Below are positions 8,619 through 16,725 of a stretch of DNA of 64,000 nucleotides, piece after piece; position 1 is the first letter of the stretch; each line of letters begins with the position of its first letter. This DNA comes from CS4-C045 sp963844115 (GTDB lineage: Bacteria > Planctomycetota > Planctomycetia > Pirellulales > UBA7805), in assembly GCA_963844115.1 (NCBI GenBank), contig CAWJNN010000009.1, forward strand, positions 49,270 through 113,269, given 5' to 3'. The position numbers were made by a program, and so were the translations under genes. The notes under the pieces are model-generated. The model saw only the letters and a program-made list of their open reading frames with translations. It was not told the DNA's origin and made no database searches.

Positions 8619-9218
8619 TCAGTTTCCAATCGGAGCCGTGATGATTTCAAATCGGTTCGTGGACAGGCTGTGTTTACGCTCCAACGGCCTTGCCCGCCTT
8701 GCGGCGTACATGTTCGCCGTCGTAACGTACGCCCTTTCCCTTGTACGGTTCAGGTTTTCGCACGGGCGGACTTCCGCGGCAAACTGGCCAACCAGTTGTT
8801 TGTTGATACCCTTTACGACTACGTGGGTCTGATCCGGGCAGGTGACCTCGAGGTCGGCCGGAATTTCCTTATGGATTTCATTGGCGAAACCCACTCGAAG
8901 GCTCAGCTTATTACCCTCAACGGACGCGATATAGCCGACGCCGACGACTTCCAGTTTCTTTTCGTATCCCTTGCTAACACCTTCGACCATGTTTTGGATC
9001 AGCGCCCGGGTCAGTCCATGACAGGCCCGCGCAAACCGCTCGTCCGAACCGCGCGCGACTTTGACACACTTTTCTTGCTCGTCGACGACGGCGGAGACTT
9101 CCGGTCGATGGGTATAATCCAGCTTGCCTAATGGTCCCTCGACGGTAACCAGCTGGCCATGGATGCCAACCTTCACACCGCTAGGGATTTCGATTGGTTT
9201 ATTTCCGATTCGCGACAT
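8619..9218 (-). CDS. rplF: 50S ribosomal protein L6
   Basis: Binds 23S rRNA near the sarcin-ricin loop. The 199-residue product starts MSRIGNKPIEIPSGVKVGIH and has two L6 repeats, with ALIQNMVEGVSKGYEKKLEVVGVGYIASVEGNKLSLRVG and HVVVKGINKQLVGQFAAEVR. The canonical C-terminal signature (GKGIRY) is replaced by NRTRERAYVTTANMYAARRARPLERKHSL and a tail; the last ~30 residues do not look conserved, so an indel near the 3' end (around 8,700-8,740) is possible. It is followed by rplR. Confidence 0.93.
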   Translation of the reverse strand: MSRIGNKPIEIPSGVKVGIHGQLVTVEGPLGKLDYTHRPEVSAVVDEQEKCVKVARGSDERFARACHGLTRALIQNMVEGVSKGYEKKLEVVGVGYIASVEGNKLSLRVGFANEIHKEIPADLEVTCPDQTHVVVKGINKQLVGQFAAEVRPCENLNRTRERAYVTTANMYAARRARPLERKHSLSTNRFEIITAPIGN

Positions 9219-9281
9219 GGTGTCACTGCCTTGGCGTGATCGCTAATTTCAGGTTCAGGGATTGTTGCTTTACGGGAAGAT

Positions 9282-9677
9282 CTACCAGATTTGACACAGC
9301 ACTTCGCCGCCAAGATTTCGCTGGCGCGCTTCGCGGTCCGAGATTACGCCTCGGCTGGTGCTGATGACGGAGATTCCGAGGCCGTTCAAGATGGGTTTCA
9401 AGTCGGTGGCCCGGTTGTAAACACGTCGACCAGGTTTGCTTACTCGTTGGATGTGGCGGATGGCACGTTCGCCGTTGGGGCCGTATTTCAGGTCGATGCG
9501 AATGTGCGGAAACTTGGCTTCGCTCATCTCTGCCCAGTCCCAGATATATCCCTCACGTTTCAACACTTCCGCGAGTCCCCGTTTCACTTTGGACGACGGA
9601 ACTTCCACCGTGGATCGTTCAATACGAACCGCGTTGCGAATACGTGTTAACATGTCGGCGATCGGGTCGGTCATCAT
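9282..9677 (-). CDS. rpsH: 30S ribosomal protein S8
   Basis: Primary 16S rRNA binder and, in E. coli, translational repressor of the spc operon. The 131-residue product has DPIADMLTRIRNAVRIERSTVEVPSSKVKRGLAEVLKREGYI and the C-terminal signature NGLGISVISTSRGVISDREARQRNLGGEVLCQIW. It lies 18 bases after rpsN and 63 bases before rplF. No regulatory hairpin was identified here. Confidence 0.97.
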   Translation of the reverse strand: MMTDPIADMLTRIRNAVRIERSTVEVPSSKVKRGLAEVLKREGYIWDWAEMSEAKFPHIRIDLKYGPNGERAIRHIQRVSKPGRRVYNRATDLKPILNGLGISVISTSRGVISDREARQRNLGGEVLCQIW

Positions 9678-9695
9678 CGTTTTGTTTTCTCCCGT

Positions 9696-9881
9696 TTACC
9701 AGCTCGCTTTTTTCACACCGGGAATCAAGCCTTCGTCGGCCAGTTTTCGGAAACAAATCCGGCAGATTCCAAACTTTCGATAGACGGCACGCGGCCGTCC
9801 ACACAGCTTGCAGCGATTTTCGCGGCGGGACGAAAACTTAGGCGGTTTTAACGCCTTGGCTATCTTTGATTTGCTTGCCAT
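9696..9881 (-). CDS. rpsN: 30S ribosomal protein S14, zinc-binding type
   Basis: A 61-residue S14 of the short zinc-ribbon type: CKLC at residues 24-27 and CRIC at residues 39-42 form the CxxC...CxxC site, with GRPRAVYRKFG between them and the end GLIPGVKKASW. It follows rplE and precedes rpsH, the normal spc position. Confidence 0.97.
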   Translation of the reverse strand: MASKSKIAKALKPPKFSSRRENRCKLCGRPRAVYRKFGICRICFRKLADEGLIPGVKKASW

Positions 9882-9953
9882 ATAAAACCGATTGTTCTCT
9901 TAGCAGATGTTCATAAATCGTTCTTTAGGGTCAGGGAGTGTTCAGCCCCCTCT

Positions 9954-10526
9954 TTAGTTCGCGTCTGGCGTGTCCTCAGTTCGCATCGGCAGACCGAAGC
10001 CAAGCAGCAACGCGCGCGCTTCTTCGTTGCTGTCGGTACTGGTAACGATCGTGACGTTCATCCCTTGTATGTGCGGATACTTGTCCGGGTTGATCTCAGG
10101 AAATACCAGTTGTTCCGAAAGGCCCAGGCTGTAATTGCCGTGACCATCGAACGCCTTGGGGTTCAGGCCGCGGAAATCGCGGACACGAGGAAGCGCCAGG
10201 GAAATTAACCGATCAAAAAATTCGTACATTCGGGTTCCACGCAGCGTGACCTTGCAGCCGATGGCCACACCTTCCCGTAGGCGGAACCCGGCCACCGATT
10301 TGGTGGCTCGCGTAATCGCGGCACGCTGGCCAGTAATCTCTGCCAGGGCGCCGGCCGCTTGATCCAAATGTTTTTTCTCGGAAACAGCGCTGCCGACCCC
10401 CATGCTCACGACGATCTTCTCCAATCGCGGCAACGCGTGACGGTTTGAACGATTCAGTTCACTGGTCAATTTCGGGACCAGTTCTTTTTCGTACGTTTCA
10501 AGTAGGCGGGGTGTGACACTCATCAT
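9954..10526 (-). CDS. rplE: 50S ribosomal protein L5
   Basis: 5S rRNA-binding protein of the central protuberance. The 190-residue product contains PRLEKIVVSMGVGSAV, the signature GQRAAITRATKSVAGFRLREGVAIGCKVTLRGTRMYEFFDRLISLALPRVRDFRGL, GNYSLGLSEQLVFPEI and MNVTIVTS. It lies 12 bases after rplX and 72 before rpsN. Confidence 0.97.
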   Translation of the reverse strand: MMSVTPRLLETYEKELVPKLTSELNRSNRHALPRLEKIVVSMGVGSAVSEKKHLDQAAGALAEITGQRAAITRATKSVAGFRLREGVAIGCKVTLRGTRMYEFFDRLISLALPRVRDFRGLNPKAFDGHGNYSLGLSEQLVFPEINPDKYPHIQGMNVTIVTSTDSNEEARALLLGFGLPMRTEDTPDAN

Positions 10527-10538
10527 TTCATACTTCGT

Positions 10539-10886
10539 TTATGATTTTGCGTAGCTCGCTCGCGCTGGAGCTGTTTCGCCATTACTGGCACCACATTTCT
10601 TGCAGAAACGTTCTTTACTTCCGTTATCCAAAAAGCGTGCGCCCATTTTTGCGGGTTTTCGACAGCCGCTGCAAACCAACAAAACGTTGGATAGGCTGAC
10701 CGGCATCTCTTTGGATAACTGACCGCCTCGCGGATTCCGTTGGCTGCGGCGAACGTGTTTCTTTACGCGATTGACACCTTCCACCAAAATCCGGTCCTCG
10801 TCTGGAAGGATCTTCAAGACCTTTCCTTGAGTACCGCGATCGTTTCCGGCAATCACTTCGACCGTGTCATCAACTCGTATTCGCAT
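10539..10886 (-). CDS. rplX: 50S ribosomal protein L24
   Basis: Assembly-initiator protein of the large subunit. The 115-residue product has a KOW motif (DDTVEVIAGNDRGTQGKVLKILPDEDRILVEGVNRVKKH) and a C-terminal zinc-ribbon-like pair of CxxC motifs (CSGC around residue 73, CKKC around residue 97). It starts two bases after the rplN stop, so the two are translationally coupled. Confidence 0.96.
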   Translation of the reverse strand: MRIRVDDTVEVIAGNDRGTQGKVLKILPDEDRILVEGVNRVKKHVRRSQRNPRGGQLSKEMPVSLSNVLLVCSGCRKPAKMGARFLDNGSKERFCKKCGASNGETAPARASYAKS

Positions 10887-10887
10887 A

Positions 10888-11256
10888 TCACACTACCTCG
10901 CTCGCGAGGCTAACAATTTTCATGAACTTGCGATCTCTTAACTCTCTTGCGACGGCGCCAAAAATTCGCGTCCCGCGAGGATTCCGGTCAGCGTCAAGAA
11001 GTACGACGGCATTGCTGTCGAAGCGGACGTAGCTGCCGTCCATTCGCCTCGTCGGTGCCTTGCATCGCACGATTACCGCCTTGACGATTGATTTCTTCTT
11101 GACGTCACTGCCCGGGATAACATTTTTCACGCTACATACAATGATGTCACCCAGGCCGGCCGTTCGTCGGCGGGTGCCCCCCAAAACCTTGATGCACATC
11201 ACCTGCTTGGCGCCCGTGTTGTCCGCGACATCCAGTCGTGTTTGCATTTGAATCAT
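10888..11256 (-). CDS. rplN: 50S ribosomal protein L14
   Basis: 122 residues, the universal L14 length, when started at ATG 11256 (MIQMQTRLDVADNTGAKQVM). Signature segments are CIKVLGGTRRRTAGLGDIIVCSVK and VVRCK/PTRRMDGSYVRFDSNAVVLLDADRNPRGTRIFGAVARELR. A longer start at 11283 is rejected on length. Confidence 0.97.
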   Translation of the reverse strand: MIQMQTRLDVADNTGAKQVMCIKVLGGTRRRTAGLGDIIVCSVKNVIPGSDVKKKSIVKAVIVRCKAPTRRMDGSYVRFDSNAVVLLDADRNPRGTRIFGAVARELRDRKFMKIVSLASEVV

Positions 11257-11313
11257 GATCCACCGCCGTGTGCTCGTCGCCAATGCGAAATCGTTTTGCC
11301 GAGCATCTCTCCC

Positions 11314-11655
11314 TTAGGATATTTCGTCCTGAGCCTGAGGCTTCGCCTGAACTTCAATAACCTGCTGGTCGATTGCCTTGGTTGCCGCTCGAAGTGCCGC
11401 CAGGTCAACTTCCTTGCTCTTCGTAACAACGCGAATCAATTCCCATCGCTTCATCTTGGAATGAGGCCGCGCTTCGATAATCTCAACGGTATCGCCCATC
11501 TGGGACGTTTCCTGTTCATCGTGAACATGACAGACCGTCCGTCGGCGCAGGTATTTCTTGTACTTGGCGTGTTTCACCAGACGGGGTACTTCGACTCGAC
11601 GCGTCTTGGAATTACCGTCTCTAGTGACGACACCGACCGCAACTTTCTTAGGCAT
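11314..11655 (-). CDS. rpsQ: 30S ribosomal protein S17
   Basis: OB-fold 16S rRNA binder. Starting at ATG 11655 (MPKKVAVGVVTRDGNSKTRR), the 113-residue product has KYLRRRTVCHVHDEQETSQMGDTVEIIEARPHSKMKRWELIRVV. About 30 extra C-terminal residues (Ala/Gln-rich) extend beyond the usual end. Its start overlaps the end of rpmC by 8 bases, so the longer start at 11724 is unlikely. Confidence 0.96.
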   Translation of the reverse strand: MPKKVAVGVVTRDGNSKTRRVEVPRLVKHAKYKKYLRRRTVCHVHDEQETSQMGDTVEIIEARPHSKMKRWELIRVVTKSKEVDLAALRAATKAIDQQVIEVQAKPQAQDEIS

Positions 11656-11908
11656 GACCCGATCCTGTCTTCTTGGTTTTTGCTTTTTTCCGCTTGGAGG
11701 GACGGGGATTTTCCGCCAACTCACGTTCGCGCTGGATCGATTTGATTCGCGCGATCAAGCGGCGACTTTTCCTGAGTTCACTGGGCGCGTCGAGCCGTTC
11801 GGTTTGCGCCTGGATTCGCAGGCGAAACAGGTTCTCTGCTGTCTCTCCGAGCGTCAGCTGAAGCTGCTCGGCGCTCATTTCTCGCAGTTCGTCTGTTTTC
11901 GTTATCAT
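11648..11908 (-). CDS. rpmC: 50S ribosomal protein L29
   Basis: L29 lies near the peptide exit and contacts trigger factor and SRP. The 86-residue product has the helical-hairpin pattern LREMSAEQLQLTLGETAENLFRLRIQAQTERLDAPSELRKSRRLIARIKSIQRERE, followed by a Lys-rich tail. It overlaps rpsQ by 8 bases. Confidence 0.95.
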   Translation of the reverse strand: MITKTDELREMSAEQLQLTLGETAENLFRLRIQAQTERLDAPSELRKSRRLIARIKSIQRERELAENPRPSKRKKAKTKKTGSGHA

Positions 11909-11957
11909 GCTACCGGTGACTCGGCTTCGTCAATTAAGTGTTGGTGGTGCAAGTTAT

Positions 11958-11999
11958 GTTGTGCCAGTTGAGTTGTGCCAGTTGAGTTGTGCCAGCTAA
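11958..11999. repeat. 14-bp tandem repeat, 3 copies, between rplP and rpmC
   Basis: Unit GTTGTGCCAGTTGA at 11958, 11972 and 11986, the last copy diverging at its end. It lies in the 87-base rplP-rpmC gap. It is one of several short tandem duplications in intergenic DNA of this genome. Confidence 0.85.
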
Positions 12000-12412
12000 A
12001 TTGTCCGTCGATTCAGGAATCGGACCCGGACCGGCATCTTATGAGCCAGTCGGGCGAAGCATACCTTGGCGGCTGCTTCCGAGATTCCCGATATTTCGTA
12101 CAGGACCGTGCCAGGTCGAACCACGGCTGCCCAATAGTCAGGCTCGCCTTTCCCCTTACCCATCCGAGTTTCCAATGGTATCGATGTAATCGGCTTGTGC
12201 GGAAAAATGCGGATAAAAAGTCGGCCTTCCGTGCGGAGGTATTGCGCTGCCGCGATACGCCCCGCTTCGATCGTGGCCGCGCTAATCCAGCCGCCTTCCA
12301 TCGATTGCAAGCCGAAATCGCCGAACACAACGCGATTGCTGCGCGAGGCGTTACCTTTTATACGCCCTCTTTGGCTTTTTCGGTGCTTGACCCGTTTGGG
12401 CATCTGCGCCAT
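11996..12412 (-). CDS. rplP: 50S ribosomal protein L16
   Basis: tRNA-site protein of the large subunit. The 138-residue product has PKRVKHRKSQRGRIKGNA, FGDFGLQSMEGGWISAATIEAGRIAA and FIRIFPHKPITSIPLETRMGKGKGEPDYWAAVV. Its conserved N-terminus lies inside the 3' end of rpsC, overlapping it by about 60 bases in another frame. Confidence 0.96.
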   Translation of the reverse strand: MAQMPKRVKHRKSQRGRIKGNASRSNRVVFGDFGLQSMEGGWISAATIEAGRIAAAQYLRTEGRLFIRIFPHKPITSIPLETRMGKGKGEPDYWAAVVRPGTVLYEISGISEAAAKVCFARLAHKMPVRVRFLNRRTI

Positions 12413-13049
12413 CGATATCGTCCTCGTGATATAAACCCTGGTTAACCCACACCTGAATTCCGATGTGACCCTGAGCTGTTTTCGCTTCCGTAAACCCGTA
12501 GTCGATCTTCGCCTGCAAGGTGGAGAGCGGGATCGATCCGGAAATTTGTTTTTCTCGTCGCGCCATTTCGGCGCCTCCCAGTCGACCGGCCAGTTGAATC
12601 TTAATACCCTTGGCGCCGGCTTCCATCGTCTGTTCCATCGCCCGCTTCATGGTCCGCCGGAAGCTCGACCGCTTCTGCAGCTGTTCGGCGATATCTTCTG
12701 CCACCAGCTGCGCGTAAATCTCCGGGCGTCCTATTTCTTCGATTTTGATATTGATCCTGCGTCCGACCAGATCCTGCAGTTCGCCTTGCAGTCGTTCGAC
12801 TTCCTGGCCCTTGCGGCCAATGATGACGCCAGGTCGTGCCGCATACAGTATCACCTTGACCTCATCCCGCGTCCGTTCAATTTCGATCTTTGGGATTCCG
12901 GCGTAGCGGAACTTCGCTTTGATGAACTTGCGAATCTTGAAATCTTCTACCAGCAATTCCGAGAAATCTCTCTTGGAGGCATACCAGCGGCTTTTCCAGC
13001 CCTCCATAATGCCGACACGAAATCCGGTTGGATTAACTTTCTGACCCAT
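12351..13049 (-). CDS. rpsC: 30S ribosomal protein S3
   Basis: mRNA-entry protein. Starting at ATG 13049 (MGQKVNPTGFRVGIMEGWKS), 232 residues: KH domain with GVIIGRKGQEVERLQGELQDLVGRRINIKIEE, and the C-terminal signature GRLGGAEMARREKQISGSIPLSTLQAKIDYGFTEAKTAQGHIGIQVWV. The tail is basic (QAPKKPKRAYKR). A longer upstream start would run into rplV and is rejected. It starts 4 bases after the rplV stop. Confidence 0.96.
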   Translation of the reverse strand: MGQKVNPTGFRVGIMEGWKSRWYASKRDFSELLVEDFKIRKFIKAKFRYAGIPKIEIERTRDEVKVILYAARPGVIIGRKGQEVERLQGELQDLVGRRINIKIEEIGRPEIYAQLVAEDIAEQLQKRSSFRRTMKRAMEQTMEAGAKGIKIQLAGRLGGAEMARREKQISGSIPLSTLQAKIDYGFTEAKTAQGHIGIQVWVNQGLYHEDDIDGADAQTGQAPKKPKRAYKR

Positions 13050-13053
13050 GGCT

Positions 13054-13385
13054 TTATTCCAATTCGACGCGAATATGCGACGTTCGTTTCTTGATGATAT
13101 GTGCCATTCCCCGCGCTCGAGGACGCATGCGTTTAAACATCGGGCCGCCGTCGACACGCGCGTCGACGACGCGTAATTGTCCGATGTTGCGGGTCCGCAG
13201 GTCTTCGGCATTTCCCAACGCGCTTTTGATCACCTTTTCCAACATCCGCGCTCCGCGATGTGGCTGGTACCGCAAAATGTTCAGCGCCTCGTCCGCCTGT
13301 TTGCCGCGGACCAGTTCGGCCATCGCCCGGACCTTGCGAGCACTGATGCGGGCGTAGTGGTGCTGGGCCCTGAATACGACCGCAT
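13054..13385 (-). CDS. rplV: 50S ribosomal protein L22; probable frameshift near its start (about 13365-13380)
   Basis: L22 lines the exit tunnel. The clear part reads AQHHYARISARKVRAMAELVRGKQADEAL, RGARMLEKVIKSALGNAE, VVDARVDGGPMFKRMRPRARGMAHIIKKRTSHI. No start codon exists in this frame upstream of QHHYARIS; ATG 13385 (MRSYS...) lies one frame away. A single missing base between them restores MRSY-x-AQHHYARISARK and a product of 110 residues, the usual length. L22 is essential and normally single-copy, so this is probably a sequencing indel. Confidence 0.9.
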
Positions 13386-13580
13386 CGCGACAAACGCCGT
13401 CGCGGGTCAGATCGCGCGGTGTCCTGAGGTACGCCTTTCGGCCCGCGATAGCCCGTCCAGCGGTCGCCCTCCAGCACGTCGTAGACGACGCCTACGTGCC
13501 AAGGACGGAACGTTTTGAGGAATCTGACTTGTTTCATCGCCGCGAAACCTTTGGCAATCCAATGATCGCCGCTAAAGGAC

Positions 13581-13847
13581 CTAACGTTTTTTGCCGCCGT
13601 GACCGCGGAAATTACGGGTCGGCGAAAATTCGCCCAACTTATGTCCAACCATGTCTTCGGTCACGAAGACCTTAATGTGGTGTTTGCCGTTGTGGACCAT
13701 AAACGTCACGCCGACAAATTCGGGGACGATCGTACAGGCGCGTGCCCACGTCTTAATGGGTTCCCGAAGACCCTCGTCGCGACTCTTTTCGACTTTGGCG
13801 AACAGTCTGGGATCGACGTACGGCCCTTTTTTTAGTGATCTACTCAT
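13581..13847 (-). CDS. rpsS: 30S ribosomal protein S19
   Basis: 88 residues with the invariant MSRSLKKGPYVDPRLFAKVE, IKTWARACTIVPEFVGVTFMVHNGKHHIKVFVTEDMVGHKLGEFSPTRNFRGHGGKK. It follows rplB by 7 bases. The gap to rplV (about 195 bases, 13386-13580) is long for this operon; I recognise no gene in it. Confidence 0.97.
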   Translation of the reverse strand: MSRSLKKGPYVDPRLFAKVEKSRDEGLREPIKTWARACTIVPEFVGVTFMVHNGKHHIKVFVTEDMVGHKLGEFSPTRNFRGHGGKKR

Positions 13848-13854
13848 GCGTCTA

Positions 13855-14712
13855 CTACTTTAGCTTTAGTTGGCCGTACCGCTTCGTGCGGCGCCGGCGG
13901 ACAATGGATGCATTGGATGCTTTACGCCGTTTGCGAGTCGATCCACCCTTGGTCGGTTTACCGGTGGGTGACACGGGATGTCGGCCACCTTTGGTGCGCC
14001 CTTCGCCACCTCCGTGCGGGTGATCGACCGGGTTCATGGCCGTGCCGCGCACGTGAGGCCGGCGCCCCATCCATCGCTTGCGTCCCGCTTTCCCCAAAAC
14101 AATGTTCATATGGTCCGCATTGCCGATCGAACCGATAGTTGCCCGACAGGCACTCGGCACTCGACGAATCTCGCCGCTAGGCATATTTAACTGCGCCCAC
14201 CCGGCCTCGCGGGCGGCAAGGACTGCACTCGTACCAGCAGCTCGACATAAGATGCCGCCACGACCGGGTCGCAATTCAATGCAATGAACCGACATGCCCA
14301 CCGGAATGTTTTTCAGTGGCAGGCAATTGCCCACGTTGGGCGGGACTTCCGAGCCGCTGACAATCTGGGTGCCAACTTCCAGGCCGTTCGGGGCCAGGAT
14401 ATAGCGTTTTTCGCCATCGACGTAGTGCAGTAGGGCGATCCGCGCCGAACGGTTCGGATCGTATTGAACCGCATGTACCTTGGCCGGAATACCGTCCTTG
14501 CTGCGTCCGAAATCGATCAAGCGAAACCGCTGTTTGTGTCCACCGCCCCGATGTCGCGACGTAATTTTTCCCTGATTGTTGCGGCCGCCGGTCTTTGTTT
14601 TGGGCTTCAACAATCGCTTCACCGGCTTGCTGCCCGGAGTCAAGTCAGCGAAATCGCTGACGCTCGCTCCACGGCGTCCCGGTGTTGTCGGTTTGTAGCG
14701 TCTAATACCCAT
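13855..14712 (-). CDS. rplB: 50S ribosomal protein L2
   Basis: Peptidyl-transferase-centre protein, 285 residues. It has MGIRRYKPTTPGRRGASVSDF, NNQGKITSRHRGGGHKQRFRLIDF and the signature AMNPVDHPHGGGEGRTKGGRHPVSPTGKPTKGGSTRKRRKASNASIVRRR. It is separated from rplW by 85 bases that hold degenerate 'aatcggt' repeats. Confidence 0.97.
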   Translation of the reverse strand: MGIRRYKPTTPGRRGASVSDFADLTPGSKPVKRLLKPKTKTGGRNNQGKITSRHRGGGHKQRFRLIDFGRSKDGIPAKVHAVQYDPNRSARIALLHYVDGEKRYILAPNGLEVGTQIVSGSEVPPNVGNCLPLKNIPVGMSVHCIELRPGRGGILCRAAGTSAVLAAREAGWAQLNMPSGEIRRVPSACRATIGSIGNADHMNIVLGKAGRKRWMGRRPHVRGTAMNPVDHPHGGGEGRTKGGRHPVSPTGKPTKGGSTRKRRKASNASIVRRRRTKRYGQLKLK

Positions 14713-14797
14713 GATGGTGGCCGGTGATCAGTAATCGGTAATCGGTTAAAAACGGTTGTCGGCAATCGGTCGGAGGTCGGTTCCGGATTTCTTGCTT

Positions 14798-15139
14798 TTA
14801 GAAGAAGTCGATCCGGTACTCCGAATTCAGTTTGACGATTGCCTTTTTCCAATCTTTGGTGTAGCCGTAACGAAAACGCGAACGGCGAGGTTTCCCACGG
14901 CGATTTTGTGTGCGGACGTCTTCGACCTTCACGTTGAATAGCTCTTCTACCGCTCGTCGAACATCTATTTTGGTCGCCAGCCGATTCACTTCAAACGCGT
15001 AGGCGTTGTAACGCGTGCTGCGATGCATGCCCTTTTCCGTGACCAGCGGACGCAGGATCACCTGATGCGGTTCGAGCGTGATCCGCGTTTTGGTCGGATC
15101 CACGAGCCGCGACTTCTGTTTGCCTTTGGTCTTTGCCAT
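14798..15139 (-). CDS. rplW: 50S ribosomal protein L23
   Basis: Exit-tunnel docking site for trigger factor and SRP. The 113-residue product has a 25-residue basic N-terminal extension, then LEPHQVILRPLVTEKGMHRSTRYNAYAFEVNRLATKIDVRRAVEELFNVKVEDVRTQNRRGKPRR. It is followed by rplB and preceded by rplD. Confidence 0.96.
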   Translation of the reverse strand: MAKTKGKQKSRLVDPTKTRITLEPHQVILRPLVTEKGMHRSTRYNAYAFEVNRLATKIDVRRAVEELFNVKVEDVRTQNRRGKPRRSRFRYGYTKDWKKAIVKLNSEYRIDFF

Positions 15140-15171
15140 TTCTGCGCTCTATCGTTAATCCGCGTTTCCGC

Positions 15172-15219
15172 CCAATGCTTTTACGTGCCAATGCTTTTAC
15201 GTGCCAATGCTTTTACGTG
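15172..15219. repeat. 16-bp tandem repeat, 3 perfect copies, between rplD and rplW
   Basis: Unit CCAATGCTTTTACGTG at 15172, 15188 and 15204. The last copy overlaps the rplD stop codon (15213-15215), so a copy-number change could alter the end of L4. Confidence 0.92.
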
Positions 15220-15851
15220 GTCGTCGCCGCGGTCTTCCGACAGATCGAATCCAGGGCGGCCTTTGTTACCAATAGTCGGCGTGGCCGTAGAACACTCAGC
15301 GCATTCAATTCCGCGACGGGTGACACCGCGACGCATTGGATATTGCGAGCACTCTTATAAACGTTTTCGTTGTGTTGTTCCGTCGCGACCAATACGCTCT
15401 GGCCGTCACAGGAAAGCGCCTTCAAAATCGTCGCCATCTCGCGTGTGGCCGGCGCTGCAAACGCCAGTTCGTCGATCACCGTGACCTGATCATCCTGGAT
15501 TTTCGATGCGATCGCCATCCGTGTTGCCGACTTAATTGCCTTCCGCGGCAGACGATACGAAAAATCGCGACGTCGCTTGGCGAAAGCGTGGCCACCACCG
15601 CGCCGAACGTTGGTCCGTCGCGAACCGGCACGGGCATTTCCCGTACCCTTCTGGCGGTACAACTTGCGTGTCGACCCACTTACTTCAGCGCGGCTCTTCG
15701 TCTTGGCGGACCCCTGGCGGGCATTCGCCTGGTACATCACGACGACGTCGTGCAGTAGTTGCAAGTTGATGTTCGGCGCAATGTCCGCCGGATCGACATC
15801 GTAGGTGCCGACTTGCTTTCCGGTCGCGTTGTAAACAGGCAGCTTGGCCAT
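15213..15851 (-). CDS. rplD: 50S ribosomal protein L4
   Basis: 23S rRNA binder; in E. coli it also represses the S10 operon. The 212-residue product has VYNATGKQVGTYDVDP, then AEVSGSTRKLYRQKGTGNARAGSRRTNVRRGGGHAFAKRRRDFSYRLPRKA, the extended-loop signature, and DQVTVIDELAF. A short Thr-rich tail is encoded where the tandem repeat begins. Confidence 0.96.
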   Translation of the reverse strand: MAKLPVYNATGKQVGTYDVDPADIAPNINLQLLHDVVVMYQANARQGSAKTKSRAEVSGSTRKLYRQKGTGNARAGSRRTNVRRGGGHAFAKRRRDFSYRLPRKAIKSATRMAIASKIQDDQVTVIDELAFAAPATREMATILKALSCDGQSVLVATEQHNENVYKSARNIQCVAVSPVAELNALSVLRPRRLLVTKAALDSICRKTAATTT

Positions 15852-15871
15852 TTGTATTTGTTTCGTCTACG

Positions 15872-15899
15872 AAAAAGGCTCCTTTGTTACCGAGGAGCC
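15872..15899 (-). terminator. Terminator-like hairpin between rplC and rplD
   Basis: Read on the minus strand, a stem GGCTCC/GGAGCC with an 11-base loop (CTCGGTAACAA-type) is followed directly by TTTTT. It lies inside the operon, after rplC and before rplD, so it would act as a partial terminator or attenuator rather than as an operon end. Confidence 0.55.
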
Positions 15900-15910
15900 A
15901 ACTGAAATAC

Positions 15911-16600
15911 CTATAACTTGTTCGTTTGCCGGATGATCACGTAGCCACCGTTGGGACCAGGAATCGCGCCCCGCACGATCAGAAGGTTGGCTTCCGTATC
16001 GACAGATACGACCTTCAGGTTACGGGTCGTACAGCGGACCCCGCCGTAACGACCTGGCATGCGGCGGCCCTTAAAGAGCCGTGACGGAGAGGCACTGCAG
16101 CCGGTTCCGCCCAAATGCCGGTGGCACTTCTTGACACCGTGCGTCGCTCGCTGGCCGGAAAAATTGTGTCGTTTCATGGCGCCCGCAAATCCACGTCCCT
16201 TGCTGGTTCCTACGATATCTACCGCTTCGACGTTCGCGAAGGTGTCGACACCGATTTCGTCGCCGACGTTGACGCCGTCGGCCGAGCCACGGAATTCGCG
16301 GACCACACGCTTTGGTTCACAGTCTGCTTTGGCGACCGTTTCAATTCCCGCCGCCGAACGTTTCTTGGATCGTTTACTGTCCAGCTTTGCCACGTGACCG
16401 CGCTCGGAACGCGAAGCGAGTCGCCGTGGTTTGTCGAGATAGCCGAACTGGACCGCTTCGTAGCCGTCCCGTTCGGTCGATCGTAATTGAAGCACGTGAC
16501 AGGGGCCGGCCTGGATCACCGTCACCGGTACAACGTCATTACTGTCGTCGTTGTACAACTGCGTCATCCCAACCTTGCGGCCGAGTAATCCAATGGCCAT
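15911..16600 (-). CDS. rplC: 50S ribosomal protein L3
   Basis: Early-assembly 23S rRNA binder, 229 residues: MAIGLLGRKVGMTQLYNDDS, VTVIQAGPCHVLQLRSTERDGYEAVQFGY, and the family signature GFAGAMKRHNFSGQRATHGVKKCHRHLGGTGCSASPSRLFKGRRMPGRYGGVRCTTRNLKVV. It follows rpsJ by about 125 bases. Confidence 0.97.
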   Translation of the reverse strand: MAIGLLGRKVGMTQLYNDDSNDVVPVTVIQAGPCHVLQLRSTERDGYEAVQFGYLDKPRRLASRSERGHVAKLDSKRSKKRSAAGIETVAKADCEPKRVVREFRGSADGVNVGDEIGVDTFANVEAVDIVGTSKGRGFAGAMKRHNFSGQRATHGVKKCHRHLGGTGCSASPSRLFKGRRMPGRYGGVRCTTRNLKVVSVDTEANLLIVRGAIPGPNGGYVIIRQTNKL

Positions 16601-16725
16601 GCCAATACCTTAATTCTATTTGTCACATGCTTTGTTACCGGGAATGTGAGGCTGATCGCCTCAATTTACCCAGTGAACGTCCGATCCATGCGACGGACCT
16701 GCTTGTTTGTTAGAAGGATGATGTC

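Noticed and set aside
12351..13211. Longer S3 starting at 13,211
   Set aside because: The extra 54 residues overlap rplV and lie before the conserved MGQKVNPTGFR start.
13133..13648. A 171-residue frame on the minus strand between rpsS and rplV
   Set aside because: It overlaps the coding part of rplV in another frame and shows no family resemblance; it is explained by the indel in rplV.
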